Assembly: GCA_942492635.1 (NCBI GenBank)
Contig: CALOFP010000001.1
Span: forward strand, 806,001-870,000
Length of the DNA stretch: 64,000 nt
Direction of reading: 5' to 3'
Origin: CALOFP01 sp942492635
GTDB lineage: Bacteria; UBP6; UBA1177; CALOFP01
Under the pieces are notes generated by a model. It had not been told where the DNA came from, did not search any database, and saw only the letters and a program-made list of their open reading frames with translations. Numbering within the stretch: the first letter of the stretch is position 1; each line of letters opens with the position of its first letter. The position numbers were made by a program, and so were the translations under genes. This document shows positions 17,010-27,221 of the stretch, piece by piece.

Positions 17010-18497
17010 TTATAGAGGATAGTCGAGCCCCAAATGAGCACACTTCCGTCTGTAGGCCTCTATGGCTTCAACAAAGTAGTGAACTATGTCTGGATCGAAT
17101 TGGGAACCCGAACATCGCCTGATTTCATCAATCGCCGTCTCATGAGAGAGAGCCTTCCGATAGGGACGGTCCGAAGTCATGGCATCGTACGTATCGGCAA
17201 TAGCCATCATCCTTGCTCCGAGAGGAATTTCCTCTCCCTTGAGACCTTCTGGATAGCCCCTTCCGTCAAAACGTTCATGGTGATGGTAAACTATCGGAAC
17301 CACATTGGAAAGGAAGCGGATCGGCTCGAGTATCTTTTTACCTATGACGGGATGCTTCTTGAACATCTCAAACTCCTCATCGGTCAGTTTACCGGGTTTA
17401 TTCAGCTTTTCATACTGAAGACCTATCTTTCCGATATCGTGAAGCCTTCCGGCACGGTATACGATGTCGATCTCCTCATCCGGCAGATCAAACTCCCTCG
17501 CCAGGGCGACGGCATACATAGTCACCCTCTCCGAATGACCCTGTGTATACTGGTCCTTAGCCTCGAGAGCATGCGCAAAACCCTGCATGGTCTGATTGAA
17601 GGTCTCCATCAGATCACCGTAGAGTCTGCTGTTTTCAAGGGATGCGGAAAAGTAACTTGCGAACACCTTCATGAAACGCTTCTGCCCGGTTCGGAACACC
17701 TTTTTTCTGCTGAAGGAGTAGAAAAGGAAAAAACCCAAAATTCTTCTGCCTCTTCTAAGAGGGACAACCATAAAAGAACACAAAGGCTTACCCGGAGGAC
17801 TCTTGAAGAAAATCAAGTTGGAATTCCCGAAAGTAAGAATATCATCATTCTCCTCGAGAACGTCAAGGAGCCTCTCCTGATCGACAACTCCGGCATCATA
17901 GTACTCACCGGCAAAAAAGTTTTTCCTGTTACGAAACTCATCCTTCTCTCTATCGAAAAGATAGATCGAAACAAGGTCTGCAGAACTCTCCTTGAGGAGA
18001 GAGTCCCCGAGCCGGGAGATAAATGCGTCCGTCTCAACGTTCTCCTCTACGGCCTGGGCAACATCGAACAGACTCACCGTCGCCTTCAGGTAAACGTTCT
18101 CCAGTTTGAGTGAACGCTGCTCAACGGCATTCTGTATTGTGTTGAATATCATTTCGGAGTTAAACGGCTTCAACAGGTAGTCGTAGGCTCCAAGTCTGAA
18201 AGCCTCCGTAGCGGTCTCAACGGTACCGAAAGCGGTCATCATGATTACAATGGAATCCACCTCTCGATCACGAATCTCCCTCAAAACCTGAATACCGTCC
18301 ATGACCGGCATTTTTATATCCAGGAGGATAATATCGAATATTTCCTCTTCCAGCATGGGTAGTGCCTCCATGCCGTTTGCCGCAGTGCGGACATGGAAGC
18401 CCTTGAGGGAGAGAAACTCCTCAAGGACCTCCCTTATTGAATCCTCGTCGTCAACTACTAGAATTGAAACGGCGGAATCACCTTCAAAAAGTCCCAT
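17010..18497 (-). CDS. Response regulator with GAF and HD-GYP c-di-GMP phosphodiesterase domains
   Basis: 495 residues. The receiver domain at about 10-125 has the acidic pair VVDDED, phospho-acceptor Asp in IILLDIKMPVMDG, and the KPF Lys. A GAF-like domain covers about 150-295. The HD-GYP domain at about 310-490 has GHSERV, HDIGKIG, HHHERFDGRGYPEGLKGEEIP and the downstream IADTYDAMTSDRPYR, all key metal and substrate residues. Expected reaction: hydrolysis of cyclic di-GMP, controlled by phosphorylation. It starts 21 bases after the DUF465 gene, in one run with rseP and tsaB. The ATPase-less PAS sensor gene lies 254 bases downstream. Confidence 0.93.
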   Translation of the reverse strand: MGLFEGDSAVSILVVDDEDSIREVLEEFLSLKGFHVRTAANGMEALPMLEEEIFDIILLDIKMPVMDGIQVLREIRDREVDSIVIMMTAFGTVETATEAFRLGAYDYLLKPFNSEMIFNTIQNAVEQRSLKLENVYLKATVSLFDVAQAVEENVETDAFISRLGDSLLKESSADLVSIYLFDREKDEFRNRKNFFAGEYYDAGVVDQERLLDVLEENDDILTFGNSNLIFFKSPPGKPLCSFMVVPLRRGRRILGFFLFYSFSRKKVFRTGQKRFMKVFASYFSASLENSRLYGDLMETFNQTMQGFAHALEAKDQYTQGHSERVTMYAVALAREFDLPDEEIDIVYRAGRLHDIGKIGLQYEKLNKPGKLTDEEFEMFKKHPVIGKKILEPIRFLSNVVPIVYHHHERFDGRGYPEGLKGEEIPLGARMMAIADTYDAMTSDRPYRKALSHETAIDEIRRCSGSQFDPDIVHYFVEAIEAYRRKCAHLGLDYPL

Positions 18498-18518
18498 AAA
18501 AAGATAACTCCGGTATTG

Positions 18519-18737
18519 CTATTTCTCTTCGAGCAGGTTGGCAAGATAGGCAATCATGTCCTTCTTGTGAAGTTTAAGTTTTCTGAGCCTTTTGAGCTCG
18601 ACCTCATCTTCAGGAGTAAGAATCTTGCTGCTTGCAAGTTCATCGACCTTGTCGTTGAGCTCCTTGTGCTCGTTTTTGAGAGCCGTAAGTTTCTCCTTGA
18701 TTTCCTCACCAGACAAGTTTTTCAAAGCATCCATCAT
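18519..18737 (-). CDS. DUF465/YdcH-like small helical protein
   Basis: 72 residues, almost entirely helical, with the DUF465 pattern of ALKNEHKELNDKVDELAS followed by ELKRLRKLKLHKKDMIAYL. Family members are small coiled-coil proteins of unknown role. Its ATG overlaps the stop of tsaB. Confidence 0.85.
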   Translation of the reverse strand: MMDALKNLSGEEIKEKLTALKNEHKELNDKVDELASSKILTPEDEVELKRLRKLKLHKKDMIAYLANLLEEK

Positions 18738-19462
18738 TGCTGCCCCCTTTCGTCTAACGTGATATAAAAGTCCCTGCCGTCTCCCCGGATACCCGCAGGA
18801 GCCGCAAGGTAGTTGAATATAAGAGGATCTCGACTGAAATCCAGCGATTCCAGCACGGGAACATCACCGAGATATGAGTGAAAAAACTCACCCGATGTGT
18901 CAACCCTCTCAAAACTGCTAATGCTTGATTTTAAAATGACCTCAAAATTTTCCGACAGACCAGAAGGTGCCACAACCTTCAGCTCTTCGGCCCCTAACTT
19001 CGCCAGAAGCTTTTCGAAAAGCCTCTCCGACACCAGCCTGTCTCGCTCTACGTAGTCCCGCTTTCCACCCACATTGCGAAACAGTGAGACAAAAATTTCG
19101 TTCCTGCTGAATGGAACGGCTACGAGGACGGGCTCCTCCCCTTGCGGGGAGACAAAAAGCGAGAAAAGGTCGAGTGATGAAACCATTTTCACATTCTTCA
19201 CACCTCTTGCATAGAGATATGAGAGAACAAACGAAGCGCCGGTTTTTATCGCAGTAAAAGAACCGGGACCGGCTCCGAGAATAAGCGAAACATCGCCTTC
19301 GAAAGTCAGCGACTCTTCGATCCCCTGAAAAAGCTTGGGAAACTCAGATCCCAGAGAACCTCTGGGGTACTCCCTGCACACTTGAATCGACTCAACCCCC
19401 GAGTAAAAACCGAAGAGAACCCGGGATGTTGAACTATCCCAGAGGAAAACATTAGTATCCAT
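18734..19462 (-). CDS. tsaB: tRNA threonylcarbamoyladenosine biosynthesis protein TsaB
   Basis: 242 residues. The signature GAGPGSFTAIKTGASF (normally GPGSFTGLRIG) and the N-terminal DSSTS strand identify TsaB, the non-catalytic partner of TsaD in making t6A37 on ANN-decoding tRNAs. The conserved histidine-containing metal motif of TsaD is absent, as expected for TsaB. Beyond the signature the sequence is rather divergent. The start has GGAGG upstream and overlaps the rseP stop by one base (TAATG), indicating translational coupling. Confidence 0.88.
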   Translation of the reverse strand: MDTNVFLWDSSTSRVLFGFYSGVESIQVCREYPRGSLGSEFPKLFQGIEESLTFEGDVSLILGAGPGSFTAIKTGASFVLSYLYARGVKNVKMVSSLDLFSLFVSPQGEEPVLVAVPFSRNEIFVSLFRNVGGKRDYVERDRLVSERLFEKLLAKLGAEELKVVAPSGLSENFEVILKSSISSFERVDTSGEFFHSYLGDVPVLESLDFSRDPLIFNYLAAPAGIRGDGRDFYITLDERGQQ

Positions 19463-21057
19463 TAGCCTCCTAAAAGAATAGAGAAGTACCTGTTCACATC
19501 GTTGAACAGTGCAAATCCCATCAACACGATTAACAAAATCAGTCCGGCAGTCATCGAAATCTCTTTTATCCTTCTATCAATCGCCCTTCCGGTTAAACCT
19601 TCAATAGTATACATTAACATATGACCCCCGTCAAGGATAGGTATGGGAAGAAGATTTATTAAACCAAGATTAATGCTTATCATGGCCATTACCGCAAGAA
19701 AGACCTTCATACCCTGCTCTGCAGCACGCTTGGAAATATCAAACACCATTATGGGACCACCTATGGTTTTAGCCGACAGACGACCGGAGGCAAGATAGTA
19801 AAACCCCTTGGCCGTGAGCTCCGTCATATTCCACGTTTCACTAAACATGTATTCAAATGAAAACAACATAAGGCTACTTCTCTTTGCAGTCTCGGGATTT
19901 CCGTACACAAATGCGAACCTTGACCCCCATCGGACAGTTCGGTCCTTCTCTCCGGTCAGTTCGTTCTCTCTGTTCTCCTTGAGGAGATCAAAGTTCTTGG
20001 TCAAGTTTCTGCCATCTCTTACCATTCCGAGCTCAACATTCGCACCCTCCTTCATCCCCTTGAGAAGAGTAATGAAGTCGTAGGGAGAGGTGACGGACTT
20101 TCCATTTACCGTATGAATAAAATCCCCTTCGGCCATTCCTATTTCGTGAGAAAGGGTACCTTTTTCCACTTTTGAGACAATCATTCCGCCGTGTCTGATA
20201 TTATTCAAGAGATTCTGAAGCTGCCCCTCTTTCAGATGAAGCTCCTTTTTCTCTTCGCCACGCAGTACCGTCAACTTGGAAGCCCCGGCTGAAAGAGCGT
20301 GGATCAGCTTGTAAAACCTATCCACACCTTTTCCATCGACAGAGAGTACCCTGTCCCCGTTCATCAGAGGGGCGCCAGTTCCAACCAGCGCTACATGGGT
20401 ATCCCTTACAAGTGGAGCGATTCCGGCCATACATCTGGACTGCTTCTCCCCAAGAATAGTAGAAAGCTCTTTTCTTTTAGGGGTAATTTTTACAATCCTA
20501 GGACTGTCGCTTCCGTAGGATACAACGGAAAGAGTCACCTCCGGGCATCCGTTTTCATTTGGTTTCGGCATAGCAGCCTGAAGATCATCCCACACATAGA
20601 TTTTCTTTCCGTCTATTTCTACAACACGATCACCTTCCAGAAGGCCAGCCGCCAATGCAGGGCTTTCAGGCGCAACATACTCCACGATCGCAGCAGTATC
20701 GGTGTGATGATAAAAACTGACAAGAAAATAGAGAAACATGGCAAAAAGAATGTTGAAAACGGGACCGGCTGTCACTATGACAACCTTCTGCCACCAGACT
20801 TTTCCTGAAAAGGAGCGGTGGATCTCATTCTCAGGCACATCGTCGTTCATTCCCTCCCCAAGCATTTTCACATAACCGCCCAGAGGGATAAGGGAAATCC
20901 TGTATTCGGTCTCTCCCTTCTTGTATTTAAAGAGTGACTTACCGAAACCGAGAGAGAAGGTAAACACCTTCACGTTGAATATTCTGGCTGCTATGAAATG
21001 TCCCAGTTCATGAATAAAGATAACAAGACCAAGGAGAACAATAGCGTAGAGAAACAT
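19462..21057 (-). CDS. rseP: Site-2 protease RseP (membrane zinc metalloprotease)
   Basis: About 531 residues. The start is ATG 21057 with GAGG 6 bases upstream; an in-frame GTG at 21069 is weaker. Helix 1 carries the zinc motif FIHELGHFIAAR; the C-terminal LINLLPIPILDGGHM supplies the third zinc ligand. There are membrane segments near residues 95-120, about 450-475 and 505-525. PDZ domains are at about 125-195 (SPALAAGLLEGDRVVEIDG) and 290-365 (SHEIGMAEGDFIHTVNGKSV), with a further PDZ-like piece between (GAPLMNGDRVLSVDGKGVD). That makes the protein about 80 residues longer than the E. coli enzyme. Role: intramembrane cleavage of anti-sigma and signal-peptide remnants. The ECF/anti-sigma pair at 34 kb is a conceivable substrate, but nothing here proves it. 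Confidence 0.93.
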   Translation of the reverse strand: MFLYAIVLLGLVIFIHELGHFIAARIFNVKVFTFSLGFGKSLFKYKKGETEYRISLIPLGGYVKMLGEGMNDDVPENEIHRSFSGKVWWQKVVIVTAGPVFNILFAMFLYFLVSFYHHTDTAAIVEYVAPESPALAAGLLEGDRVVEIDGKKIYVWDDLQAAMPKPNENGCPEVTLSVVSYGSDSPRIVKITPKRKELSTILGEKQSRCMAGIAPLVRDTHVALVGTGAPLMNGDRVLSVDGKGVDRFYKLIHALSAGASKLTVLRGEEKKELHLKEGQLQNLLNNIRHGGMIVSKVEKGTLSHEIGMAEGDFIHTVNGKSVTSPYDFITLLKGMKEGANVELGMVRDGRNLTKNFDLLKENRENELTGEKDRTVRWGSRFAFVYGNPETAKRSSLMLFSFEYMFSETWNMTELTAKGFYYLASGRLSAKTIGGPIMVFDISKRAAEQGMKVFLAVMAMISINLGLINLLPIPILDGGHMLMYTIEGLTGRAIDRRIKEISMTAGLILLIVLMGFALFNDVNRYFSILLGG

Positions 21058-21282
21058 GTCAATCCTCACAATAAGTAAACATAACCCTAATTATAGACAG
21101 ATTATCACATATTGAAAGAATAGGTTACAAAAAAGACGTTTCCCATTCCAAAAATGTTGCCATCGAGATTAAGAGCTGTTAAATAGTTAGTGGCTGGAAA
21201 ACCGAACTCGAATTACAGTAAAAGGAATACAAACACACCTCCGGCAACCCCGTTTTTTATCCCTTTTTCAGATGAGGAGCAG

Positions 21283-24078
21283 TTGATAAACGTTTCATTT
21301 TTCAGATCATTTATAGAGGTCGCTGTTAAAAGAACTCCCTACTTGCTTCTGCCGATAATGTCTATCATCGTCCCTGGATTGATGAAAGGACTCGACACTT
21401 CAATAAAGATGCACCAGTACGTGAGAAACGTATGGACGATTGAAGAGGGACTACCTCAGAACAGCATCAACTCAATAATTCAGACCAGAAACGGTTACAT
21501 ATGGCTGGGAACACAGAATGGACTTGCTAGATTCGACGGCAGTCGATTCCATCACTACAACACCGACAACACCGAAGCCATAAGAGACAACTGGATCTGG
21601 AAAATCCTGGAGGATCGATACGGAAGACTCTGGATCGCAACGAACCGAGGAGGGCTGGTACTAAAAAACGGCAGAAGATTCCATGCTCCCTCTGAGTTTC
21701 CAGATCTCAAATCTAAAGACATCAGGGAATTGTATGAGGATCACGATGGAAACATATGGATAGGCACAACCGAGGAACTGTTCACTCTCAGAACATCTCA
21801 AGGAACAGCCCTGCCTCAATCAAAAAAAATAGATTTCCCCGCCCTGAATATACGTTCTATTTTCCAGGACAGAAAAGGTCGAATATGGGTAGGAACTAGA
21901 AAAGGTCTCTACTATCGAAATGAAAAAGGGGATTTTGTTGCAGCAGAAGCCCCCCTTCTGACCGAATCAAAGATCACCGCCCTCTCCGAGGCGGACGACG
22001 ACTCCCTGCTTATCGGTACCGTAAAGCACGGACTAATCGTCATGAGAGGAGAATCCTTTTCCCGTTTCGATAAGAAAAACGGACTTCCGAACAACCACAT
22101 AGCCGACATTCTTTCAGACTCGGACGGCAACATCTGGGTCTCAACCTACGGAGGAGGCGTGGCTATGTTCAAAGAGGACAAATTTTTCCCATACTGGGCA
22201 AAAGACGGAATCAGCAGCAAGATGACAACCGTTCTTCTGGAAGATAGAGAAAAAAGCCTCTGGATAGGAACAAACGGCTCAGGACTCAACAGGTTCAGAA
22301 AGGGAAAGTTCGTAACATTCAGTCGAATGGACGGTCTGAAATCGGATGTCGTATCGTCCGTCAGTGAACTTCGTGACGGTTCTATTCTTGCTGGCACATG
22401 GCGTGGTGGAGCTGCAACCATATCAGGCAACACAGTTACTCCATTTGCTATAAGAAATTTTGAAAACCGGACAATTCTCTCATCAAAACAGACAGCTGAC
22501 GGCACAATATATCTCGGAACCTTGAGATCAGGGCTTTTCAGGATAGAAAACGGAGCAGCAATAAATATTGAAGGCACGGAGAGTTTTCCCGGCCCCCATA
22601 TCACATCTTTCGTAGAGGATCCCAACGGAGATCTCTGGATCGGAGGCACTACCGGACTTATAAGGCTTGTCGGGGGAAACATCGAGGAAGTTCTGCGAGG
22701 GCCGAATGTCATCTCACTTAAGAGGGGCTCCGACGGCACTCTCTGGGCATCAACAGACGGAAACGGGCTCTATGGAATCAGAAACGGTACGAAAATCCGA
22801 ATTGATATGGCCAGGGGGCTTCCCACCAACCGCGTATGGAATGTTTCGGAGGATAACGACGGTTCTCTATGGATAGGTCTTTTCGGAGGAGGTCTTTCAC
22901 TATTCAGGAAAGGTAAGATTTTCAATTTCAAAGACTCTCTTAGATTTCACGACACCGGAATATACTCCCTTCTGGATGATGGTCACGGCAACCTCTGGAC
23001 CAGCAGCAACAGTGGTGTTTCAAGAATAAGGAAGGGAGACCTTCACGCCATTGTTTCAGGCATAACAAAAAGTGCAACTCCGGTTCTCTACGACAAATCG
23101 GAGGGAATGGAAAGCACCGAATGCAACGGCGGAAGCCAGTTTTCCGCAATAAAAGATTCAAAAGGCAGGCTGATATTCACCACAATCAAAGGTGTTTCTA
23201 TTCTGGATCCGGCGAAACTGGAAAAGAACCCCGTTCCTCCACTGATTGAAGCCGAAAAGATCGTCGCCGACGGAATGCCTCTCAAAATCTCAAAAACCGT
23301 GGATATAGAGGCCGGAACCAGAAGGATAGAAATCCTCTTCACCGGACTCAGTTTTACAGCACCCCACCGTAACATTTTCAGCTACAGACTTGATGGATAC
23401 GAAGAGGATTGGAGCCCCCCATCGTCCGAGACAAAGGCGGCCTACACAAATCTCGATCCCGGCAGCTACACATTCCGGGTCCGAGCAGCCAACAGCGACA
23501 GGATATGGAATATGGAGGGACTTTCCATTCCGATAGTAATCCATCCTTTCTTCTATCAGACTTTCTGGTTCAAGATTCTCATGGCGCTTCTCCTTCCGGG
23601 GTTGACAATAGTCGTCTCTGTTTTTTTCTACAAAAAAAGAGTCGGAAAACTGCAGAGGAAAAACAGGGAACTGGAGGTGAGGGCAATGGAAGCCGAGAAG
23701 AAGTATAGAAAAGTAAAAGTGGCACGGGATCTTGCCGAAAAGTACCTCGACCAGCTTCTGAAATATATGGAAGAGGAAAAACCCTACAGGGACAGCCTCC
23801 TCACAATCCAGAAAGTATCAGAAGACCTGGACATTCCCCATCAATATATGTCCCAGATAATAAACACCCACCTTCACCAGACATTCAACACCTTTATCAA
23901 CAGCTACAGGCTGAAGGAGGTGCAGGAGATGCTTCGGGACGACAAATACCGGGATGAGCAGATAATGGTACTCGCATACCAGTCAGGTTTCAATTCGAAA
24001 ACAACTTTCAACACCGCATTCAAGAAGGAGACGGGGGTAACTCCAACCCAATACAGGGACAAGCACCGAACCTCCTGA
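21283..24078 (+). CDS. Membrane-anchored beta-propeller sensor with AraC-type DNA-binding domain
   Basis: About 931 residues. Start chosen at TTG 21283 because GAGGAG lies 4 bases upstream and it leaves an N-terminal signal or anchor (TPYLLLPIMSIIVPGLM); GTG 21190 is an alternative. Two-component-propeller repeats fill about residues 45-690 (NGYIWLGTQNGLARFDG, GRLWIATNRGGL, GNIWIGTTEEL and more). A Y_Y_Y domain follows (about 700-780), then one TM helix (KILMALLLPGLTIVVSVFF), a coiled coil, and a C-terminal AraC HTH (MSQIINTHLHQTFNTFINSYRL; YQSGFNSKTTFNTAFKKETG). Histidine kinase and receiver domains, present in Bacteroides hybrid two-component systems with this ectodomain, are both missing. 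It is divergent to rseP. Confidence 0.87.
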   Translation: MINVSFFRSFIEVAVKRTPYLLLPIMSIIVPGLMKGLDTSIKMHQYVRNVWTIEEGLPQNSINSIIQTRNGYIWLGTQNGLARFDGSRFHHYNTDNTEAIRDNWIWKILEDRYGRLWIATNRGGLVLKNGRRFHAPSEFPDLKSKDIRELYEDHDGNIWIGTTEELFTLRTSQGTALPQSKKIDFPALNIRSIFQDRKGRIWVGTRKGLYYRNEKGDFVAAEAPLLTESKITALSEADDDSLLIGTVKHGLIVMRGESFSRFDKKNGLPNNHIADILSDSDGNIWVSTYGGGVAMFKEDKFFPYWAKDGISSKMTTVLLEDREKSLWIGTNGSGLNRFRKGKFVTFSRMDGLKSDVVSSVSELRDGSILAGTWRGGAATISGNTVTPFAIRNFENRTILSSKQTADGTIYLGTLRSGLFRIENGAAINIEGTESFPGPHITSFVEDPNGDLWIGGTTGLIRLVGGNIEEVLRGPNVISLKRGSDGTLWASTDGNGLYGIRNGTKIRIDMARGLPTNRVWNVSEDNDGSLWIGLFGGGLSLFRKGKIFNFKDSLRFHDTGIYSLLDDGHGNLWTSSNSGVSRIRKGDLHAIVSGITKSATPVLYDKSEGMESTECNGGSQFSAIKDSKGRLIFTTIKGVSILDPAKLEKNPVPPLIEAEKIVADGMPLKISKTVDIEAGTRRIEILFTGLSFTAPHRNIFSYRLDGYEEDWSPPSSETKAAYTNLDPGSYTFRVRAANSDRIWNMEGLSIPIVIHPFFYQTFWFKILMALLLPGLTIVVSVFFYKKRVGKLQRKNRELEVRAMEAEKKYRKVKVARDLAEKYLDQLLKYMEEEKPYRDSLLTIQKVSEDLDIPHQYMSQIINTHLHQTFNTFINSYRLKEVQEMLRDDKYRDEQIMVLAYQSGFNSKTTFNTAFKKETGVTPTQYRDKHRTS

Positions 24079-24241
24079 CTCCGGCAACATACCGTTTTAA
24101 TTCAAAATAAAAGTTCAAGCTAAATTATACGAACGCCACAACAAAACAAATCCGAACACATTCCTTAGGCCGAACGTGGGAGAAAAATATTTTGCTATAC
24201 TTTTTCTGCTATCGCAATTTAAACATTCCAAGGGAGGTATC

Positions 24242-27211
24242 ATGAAGCAGACCTTTTTATTACTTTTCCTCGTGGCGGCCCTTTTCAACGCATCATGTTC
24301 CGGAGACAGTTCCAAGGGTGACGAATCAGGCACAGCTTTGGATATGGATCAGGGCACGGATGAAGATCAGAAAAAAGCGGAAAATGTTGACCCTGCCGAA
24401 GAGAGCGACAAGCCAAACCCGGATGTAGCAGATGAGGATCCGACAGAGAATCCCAAGGACGATAACAATCCATCAGGAGAAGAATCAAAAGACGATTCGG
24501 AGAATGAAACCGAAAACGATAAAGACATTAATGATTATCCCGATAATTCAGACGAAGTCGATCAGGACATCCCTGAAGACAACGATCCAATATCGGATGA
24601 GGATAACGATCCTGCAGACCCATGCAATCCCAATCCCTGTACGGAAACAAACAGAACCATCTGTTCTGTCAAAGAGGGTACCGTAATCTGTTCCTGCGAC
24701 AACGAATTCCATGAAGAAGAAGAAGAAAGCTGCGTTTCCGATAAGAAGATGGTTCAATGCAGCGAACTAACAATCGATCACGGCACAATAAAAAAGGCAG
24801 ATGTCGAAATTTCATGGGACGGCCAGAAATGGAGCGATCCTGCAGAATGCGATTGGACATGCGACAACGGTTTTCACAAGGAGAACAAAAACTGTCTCTC
24901 AGATACGAAAGAGGTGGACTGCAAAGACTCGGCACCAACTGATGCTACGTCAAGTACGATACCCGTTACAGTCACGTGGCAGACCGACCATTGGAGCGAC
25001 CCCGCCGATTGCGAATGGATCTGCAAGGACGGATTCAAGAGAGAGGGAAACGGCTGTGTAGAAGGAGTTGAGTGCAAACCAAATTCATGTAACGGACGCG
25101 GAACATGTTCTGTGGAAAACGATGTTGTAAAATGCGTCTGCGACGATCACGCAGAAGGAGATCTCTGCGAATCCTGCGAATCTTCCTACGCACCTGGAGC
25201 CTCCGGAGCTTGCGTCTACCCGGGAAACACATGTGATCTTCCCAAGGCTGTCATAACCGAACCCGGAGAATATCTGGCATCAACCTACTCCTACAGATAT
25301 TCGGACACATATCAGGGCAACGCGTCAAAGGACATTGTTTTCGAAATAAAACTTGAGAGATCCTTAGTTCTCGTGGCTGAAGTAGTTCCTTATGAAGATT
25401 ACGAATATCCCAGACCGCTGAAAAAATCTTTCATATATCTGGACAGCGTCTGCGGAGACAACAGCTCCAACATCAAGAAAGCTACCAACACCGGCTACTT
25501 CACCAAATCAAAGGTGACAGCCACACTGGATCCAGGAAGTTACTACATTGTTGTCGAAGGTGCCGCCGATGAATATACAGGAGGATGGTCCAAAGGTGAT
25601 TTCAAACTTAAAGTTGCCATGGCTGAAAACCCCTGTATACCTTTAAATCCATGTACCGAAGAGCACCGCACTGTGTGCAGCGATGAAAATGTTGACGGCG
25701 TTGCAGAGTGTTCCTGCGATGAAGATTATCATCTCGAAGAGGAAAACTGCGTTTCAGATAAAAAGACGGTCCCATGCAAGGATGAATCTCCGCAAAACGC
25801 CACCCCCGTAGAAGCCGACATGGAGATAATCTGGACCGGAAGCAGCTGGCCGGAAGCTATCTGCGAATGGAACTGTGATTCAGGATTCCATAAAGTTGAA
25901 GAAAGCTGTGTAGAAAACAGTGTCTGCAACTATCCTGAAAATCCATGCAAGGAGATAAACAGGACAACATGTACCGTCGATGGAGCTGCCGCTGAAGGCT
26001 ACACATGCAGTTGTTCCCCAGGTTTTATAGAAAACTCTAACGGCGAATGCAGCCCACTTTTCAGAAACAACTGTGATGAATCGGGCACAATGCCGGCGAT
26101 CACATCCTCAATTACAATTGAGGGCGACACTTCAATCGAAGGAATAACAAACGACCTTACAGATCAACCAAGCAACGATATTCTCTACAAGCTGGTTTTC
26201 GACAAGAAAATGAATCTGCGCGTCACGGTCACTGCCGACTTCGATGCAGTACTCTACTTCAGCGACACCTGCGGGACCCAGGAAAACAAGGTGGACACAA
26301 GCGGCGTCGAAACTTACACTTCAGCCGTTGAAGCCGGAACATACTTCATCATGGTCGATGGATACAGCAGCTACAACAAGGGAAAATTCACTATGGAGGT
26401 TAACCTTGTCGAAGATCCCTGTGCTCAAGCAAATCCCTGTACATCAGCACATCAGGGAGTTTGTACCGACGACGACCTGGACGGGATTGCAGAATGCGGA
26501 TGCGACACCGACTTCCACATGGAAAACAACACTTGTGTTTCCGATACAAAGCAGGTTCAGTGTGCAGACAATGCCCCGGAAAATGCAACAGCAAATATTG
26601 TCGACGTGGACGTTACATGGAACGGATCTACATGGGCTGAACCTGTTGAGTGTTCCTGGAACTGCAACACAGGATTTCATGAAGAAAACGGAATCTGCGC
26701 AGCAAACGATGCATGCCACAGTCCGGCAAATCCCTGTACAGAAACAAACAGAACCTCATGTCAGCTTGACGAAACGGCTCCGGAAGGATTTTTATGCCAA
26801 TGCGATCAGGGACTTTTTGAGGATGAAAACGGAGCGTGCATATCCACATGGAGGGACAACTGTGAAGAAAAAGATACGATGCCTGCAATCACGGCATCCG
26901 GAACCTATAGCGGAGATACATCCCTGGATGGTTTAACAGATTTCTGCACTACCCAGAGTGCAAAAGACGTTATCTACAAAATCGTACTCGAAGAGGAGAA
27001 AACCGTTTCTTTAAAGCTGTCGGGAGCTTTTGACGGCGTACTCTACTACAGCGACACATGCGGTGCTGAAGATAACAAAATAGATAAAGCAACTGCCAGC
27101 GGATATGAAACATTTTCAGGGACGCTAGCTGCAGGTACATACTACATCGTCGTTGATGGGTATTACAACACATCAACAGGAAACTATACACTTGAAATAA
27201 CTATCGAATAA
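24242..27211 (+). CDS. Cys-rich lipoprotein with EGF-like, four-Cys and PPC-like modules
   Basis: 989 residues from ATG 24242 (GGGAGG upstream). The lipobox is FNASC; a long acidic spacer (residues 20-125) follows, typical of surface lipoproteins held away from the membrane. Three modules alternate: EGF-like pieces starting NPCTETNRT; a four-Cys module of about 50 residues with Trp pairs (e.g. VEISWDGQKWSDPAECDWTC); and three beta-sandwich PPC-like domains at about 335-480, 640-740 and 880-985 with a PGTYY/PGSYYIVV motif. Surface-exposed binding or adhesion is the likely role; no enzyme motif is seen. The following lipoprotein gene starts 11 bases after its stop, so they form an operon. Confidence 0.82.
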   Translation: MKQTFLLLFLVAALFNASCSGDSSKGDESGTALDMDQGTDEDQKKAENVDPAEESDKPNPDVADEDPTENPKDDNNPSGEESKDDSENETENDKDINDYPDNSDEVDQDIPEDNDPISDEDNDPADPCNPNPCTETNRTICSVKEGTVICSCDNEFHEEEEESCVSDKKMVQCSELTIDHGTIKKADVEISWDGQKWSDPAECDWTCDNGFHKENKNCLSDTKEVDCKDSAPTDATSSTIPVTVTWQTDHWSDPADCEWICKDGFKREGNGCVEGVECKPNSCNGRGTCSVENDVVKCVCDDHAEGDLCESCESSYAPGASGACVYPGNTCDLPKAVITEPGEYLASTYSYRYSDTYQGNASKDIVFEIKLERSLVLVAEVVPYEDYEYPRPLKKSFIYLDSVCGDNSSNIKKATNTGYFTKSKVTATLDPGSYYIVVEGAADEYTGGWSKGDFKLKVAMAENPCIPLNPCTEEHRTVCSDENVDGVAECSCDEDYHLEEENCVSDKKTVPCKDESPQNATPVEADMEIIWTGSSWPEAICEWNCDSGFHKVEESCVENSVCNYPENPCKEINRTTCTVDGAAAEGYTCSCSPGFIENSNGECSPLFRNNCDESGTMPAITSSITIEGDTSIEGITNDLTDQPSNDILYKLVFDKKMNLRVTVTADFDAVLYFSDTCGTQENKVDTSGVETYTSAVEAGTYFIMVDGYSSYNKGKFTMEVNLVEDPCAQANPCTSAHQGVCTDDDLDGIAECGCDTDFHMENNTCVSDTKQVQCADNAPENATANIVDVDVTWNGSTWAEPVECSWNCNTGFHEENGICAANDACHSPANPCTETNRTSCQLDETAPEGFLCQCDQGLFEDENGACISTWRDNCEEKDTMPAITASGTYSGDTSLDGLTDFCTTQSAKDVIYKIVLEEEKTVSLKLSGAFDGVLYYSDTCGAEDNKIDKATASGYETFSGTLAAGTYYIVVDGYYNTSTGNYTLEITIE

Positions 27212-27221
27212 GGAGAAGCAG

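Noticed and set aside
17034..18113. 359-codon plus-strand frame opposite the HD-GYP gene
   Set aside because: The minus strand carries all HD-GYP and receiver motifs; this is an antisense shadow.
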